From Pseudomonadota bacterium (GTDB taxonomy: Bacteria; Myxococcota_A; Polyangia; Fen-1088): a stretch of 61,404 nt of DNA. The notes under the pieces were generated by a model. That model did not search any database, was not told the origin of the DNA, and worked only from the letters and a program-made list of their open reading frames with translations. Made by a program: the position numbers and the translations under genes. The stretch lies in assembly GCA_017881245.1 (NCBI GenBank), contig JADGRC010000224.1, forward strand, positions 1 to 61,404, written 5' to 3'. Of the stretch, positions 60,980 through 61,404 are shown in pieces; the stretch's first letter is position 1; each line of letters starts with the position of its first letter.

Positions 60980-61052
60980 GCCCACGTAGCTCAGTTGGCA
61001 GAGCACGTCCTTGGTAAGGACGAGGTCACCCGTTCAATCCGGGTCGTGGGCT
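60980..61052 (+). tRNA. tRNA-Thr (GGT)
   Basis: Acceptor GCCCACG/CGTGGGC, anticodon stem CGTCC/GGACG with loop TTGGTAA (GGT), T-arm ACCCG-TTCAATC-CGGGT, discriminator T. CCA is not encoded. tuf starts 84 bases after it, with no terminator between. Confidence 0.96.
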
Positions 61053-61136
61053 CGAAGGCAAAGAGGAAATTCGCGCAGCTCCAAGGTCAACGAAAAAACG
61101 TTTCCCCGCTGAGGGGTCAAAGGGACGGATACGAAG

Positions 61137-61404
61137 ATGGCGAAAGAAAAGTTCATAAGAAACAAGCCGCACTTGAACATCGGGACGATTGGTCACGTGG
61201 ACCATGGAAAGACGACGTTGACGGCGGCTATCACGAAGGTTCTGGCGAAGAAGAACTTCGCGAAGTTCCTGGCGTACGACCAGATCGACAAGGCGCCGGA
61301 GGAGCGGGAGCGCGGGATCACGATCGCGATCGCGCACGTGGAGTACGAGACGGTGAACCGGCACTACGCGCACGTGGACTGCCCCGGGCACGCGGACTAC
61401 ATCA
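61137..61404 (+). CDS. tuf: Elongation factor Tu, 3' truncated by the window edge
   Basis: GTPase delivering aminoacyl-tRNA to the ribosome. The visible ~89 residues start at ATG 61137 ('[20 protein letters not shown]') and include the P-loop GHVDHGKT, the switch I region '[15 protein letters not shown]' and the G3 motif DCPGH. AGGGA at about 61121 is the likely ribosome-binding site. It is the last visible gene of the tRNA-Thr/Tyr/Gly/Thr-tuf operon, an arrangement also seen upstream of tufB in E. coli. The C-terminal domains lie outside the window. Confidence 0.97.
   Translation, partial: MAKEKFIRNKPHLNIGTIGHVDHGKTTLTAAITKVLAKKNFAKFLAYDQIDKAPEERERGITIAIAHVEYETVNRHYAHVDCPGHADYI

Overview
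The window is a high-G+C bacterial chromosome segment that is almost entirely coding. It mixes housekeeping genes (lon, ttcA, queC, pcnB, glnD, guaB, guaA, alaS, pilT, hpt, tuf, five tRNAs) with a signalling and envelope repertoire: two Ser/Thr kinases (one with TPRs, one with a PEGA domain), an FHA-GGDEF protein, a tandem-receiver protein, two TonB-C-terminal proteins and several TPR, PEGA and LPP20-like envelope proteins. This mix, with alanine-, glycine- and proline-rich low-complexity inserts in otherwise conserved enzymes, suggests a Myxococcota-type (former Deltaproteobacteria) organism. That assignment is inference from gene content; no rRNA is present.

Layout. 1-15.4 kb: a partial beta-propeller protein, Lon, TtcA, two TonB-like proteins, tRNA-Phe with a decayed antitoxin remnant behind it, a CorC/HlyC-type membrane protein, a GNAT enzyme, a large multi-pass membrane protein, a lysine-rich histone-H1-like small protein, a methyltransferase and QueC. 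15.5-27 kb: PcnB, a proline-rich unknown, an ATP-grasp protein, a Ser/Thr kinase-TPR protein, a small acidic protein, GlnD and a TPR protein. 27.1-33.2 kb: a sugar-acid catabolic cluster (SDR, LarA-like epimerase, PfkB kinase, 6-phosphogluconate dehydrogenase, UxaE). 33.3-38.8 kb: guaB-guaA followed by three overlapping envelope genes (LPP20-like, FlgT_N-like, PEGA). 38.8-49.2 kb: an acyl-CoA-synthetase-like protein with degraded catalytic motifs, a penicillin-binding transpeptidase, an ABC exporter pair, a HelD-like helicase, a four-S1-domain protein and an FHA-GGDEF protein. 49.3-61.4 kb: kinase-PEGA, acyltransferase, RluA, AlaRS, PilT, tandem-receiver protein, HPRT, TPR lipoprotein, then a tRNA-Thr/Tyr/Gly/Thr operon leading into tuf, with the same tRNA order as the E. 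coli tufB operon.

The most interesting system is the sugar-acid cluster. Read together, its five enzymes can carry tagaturonate/fructuronate to mannonate, epimerise mannonate to gluconate with a nickel-pincer-type LarA homologue, phosphorylate it and decarboxylate it into the pentose phosphate pool. This would bypass mannonate dehydratase and the KDG aldolase branch. A second cross-cutting signal is that many first-in-operon genes have a -10-like hexamer placed so that transcription should start at, or within a few bases of, the start codon (leaderless mRNAs), whereas internal operon genes have ordinary Shine-Dalgarno sequences. A third is a short hairpin-rich repeat with two full copies and one fragment in intergenic DNA.
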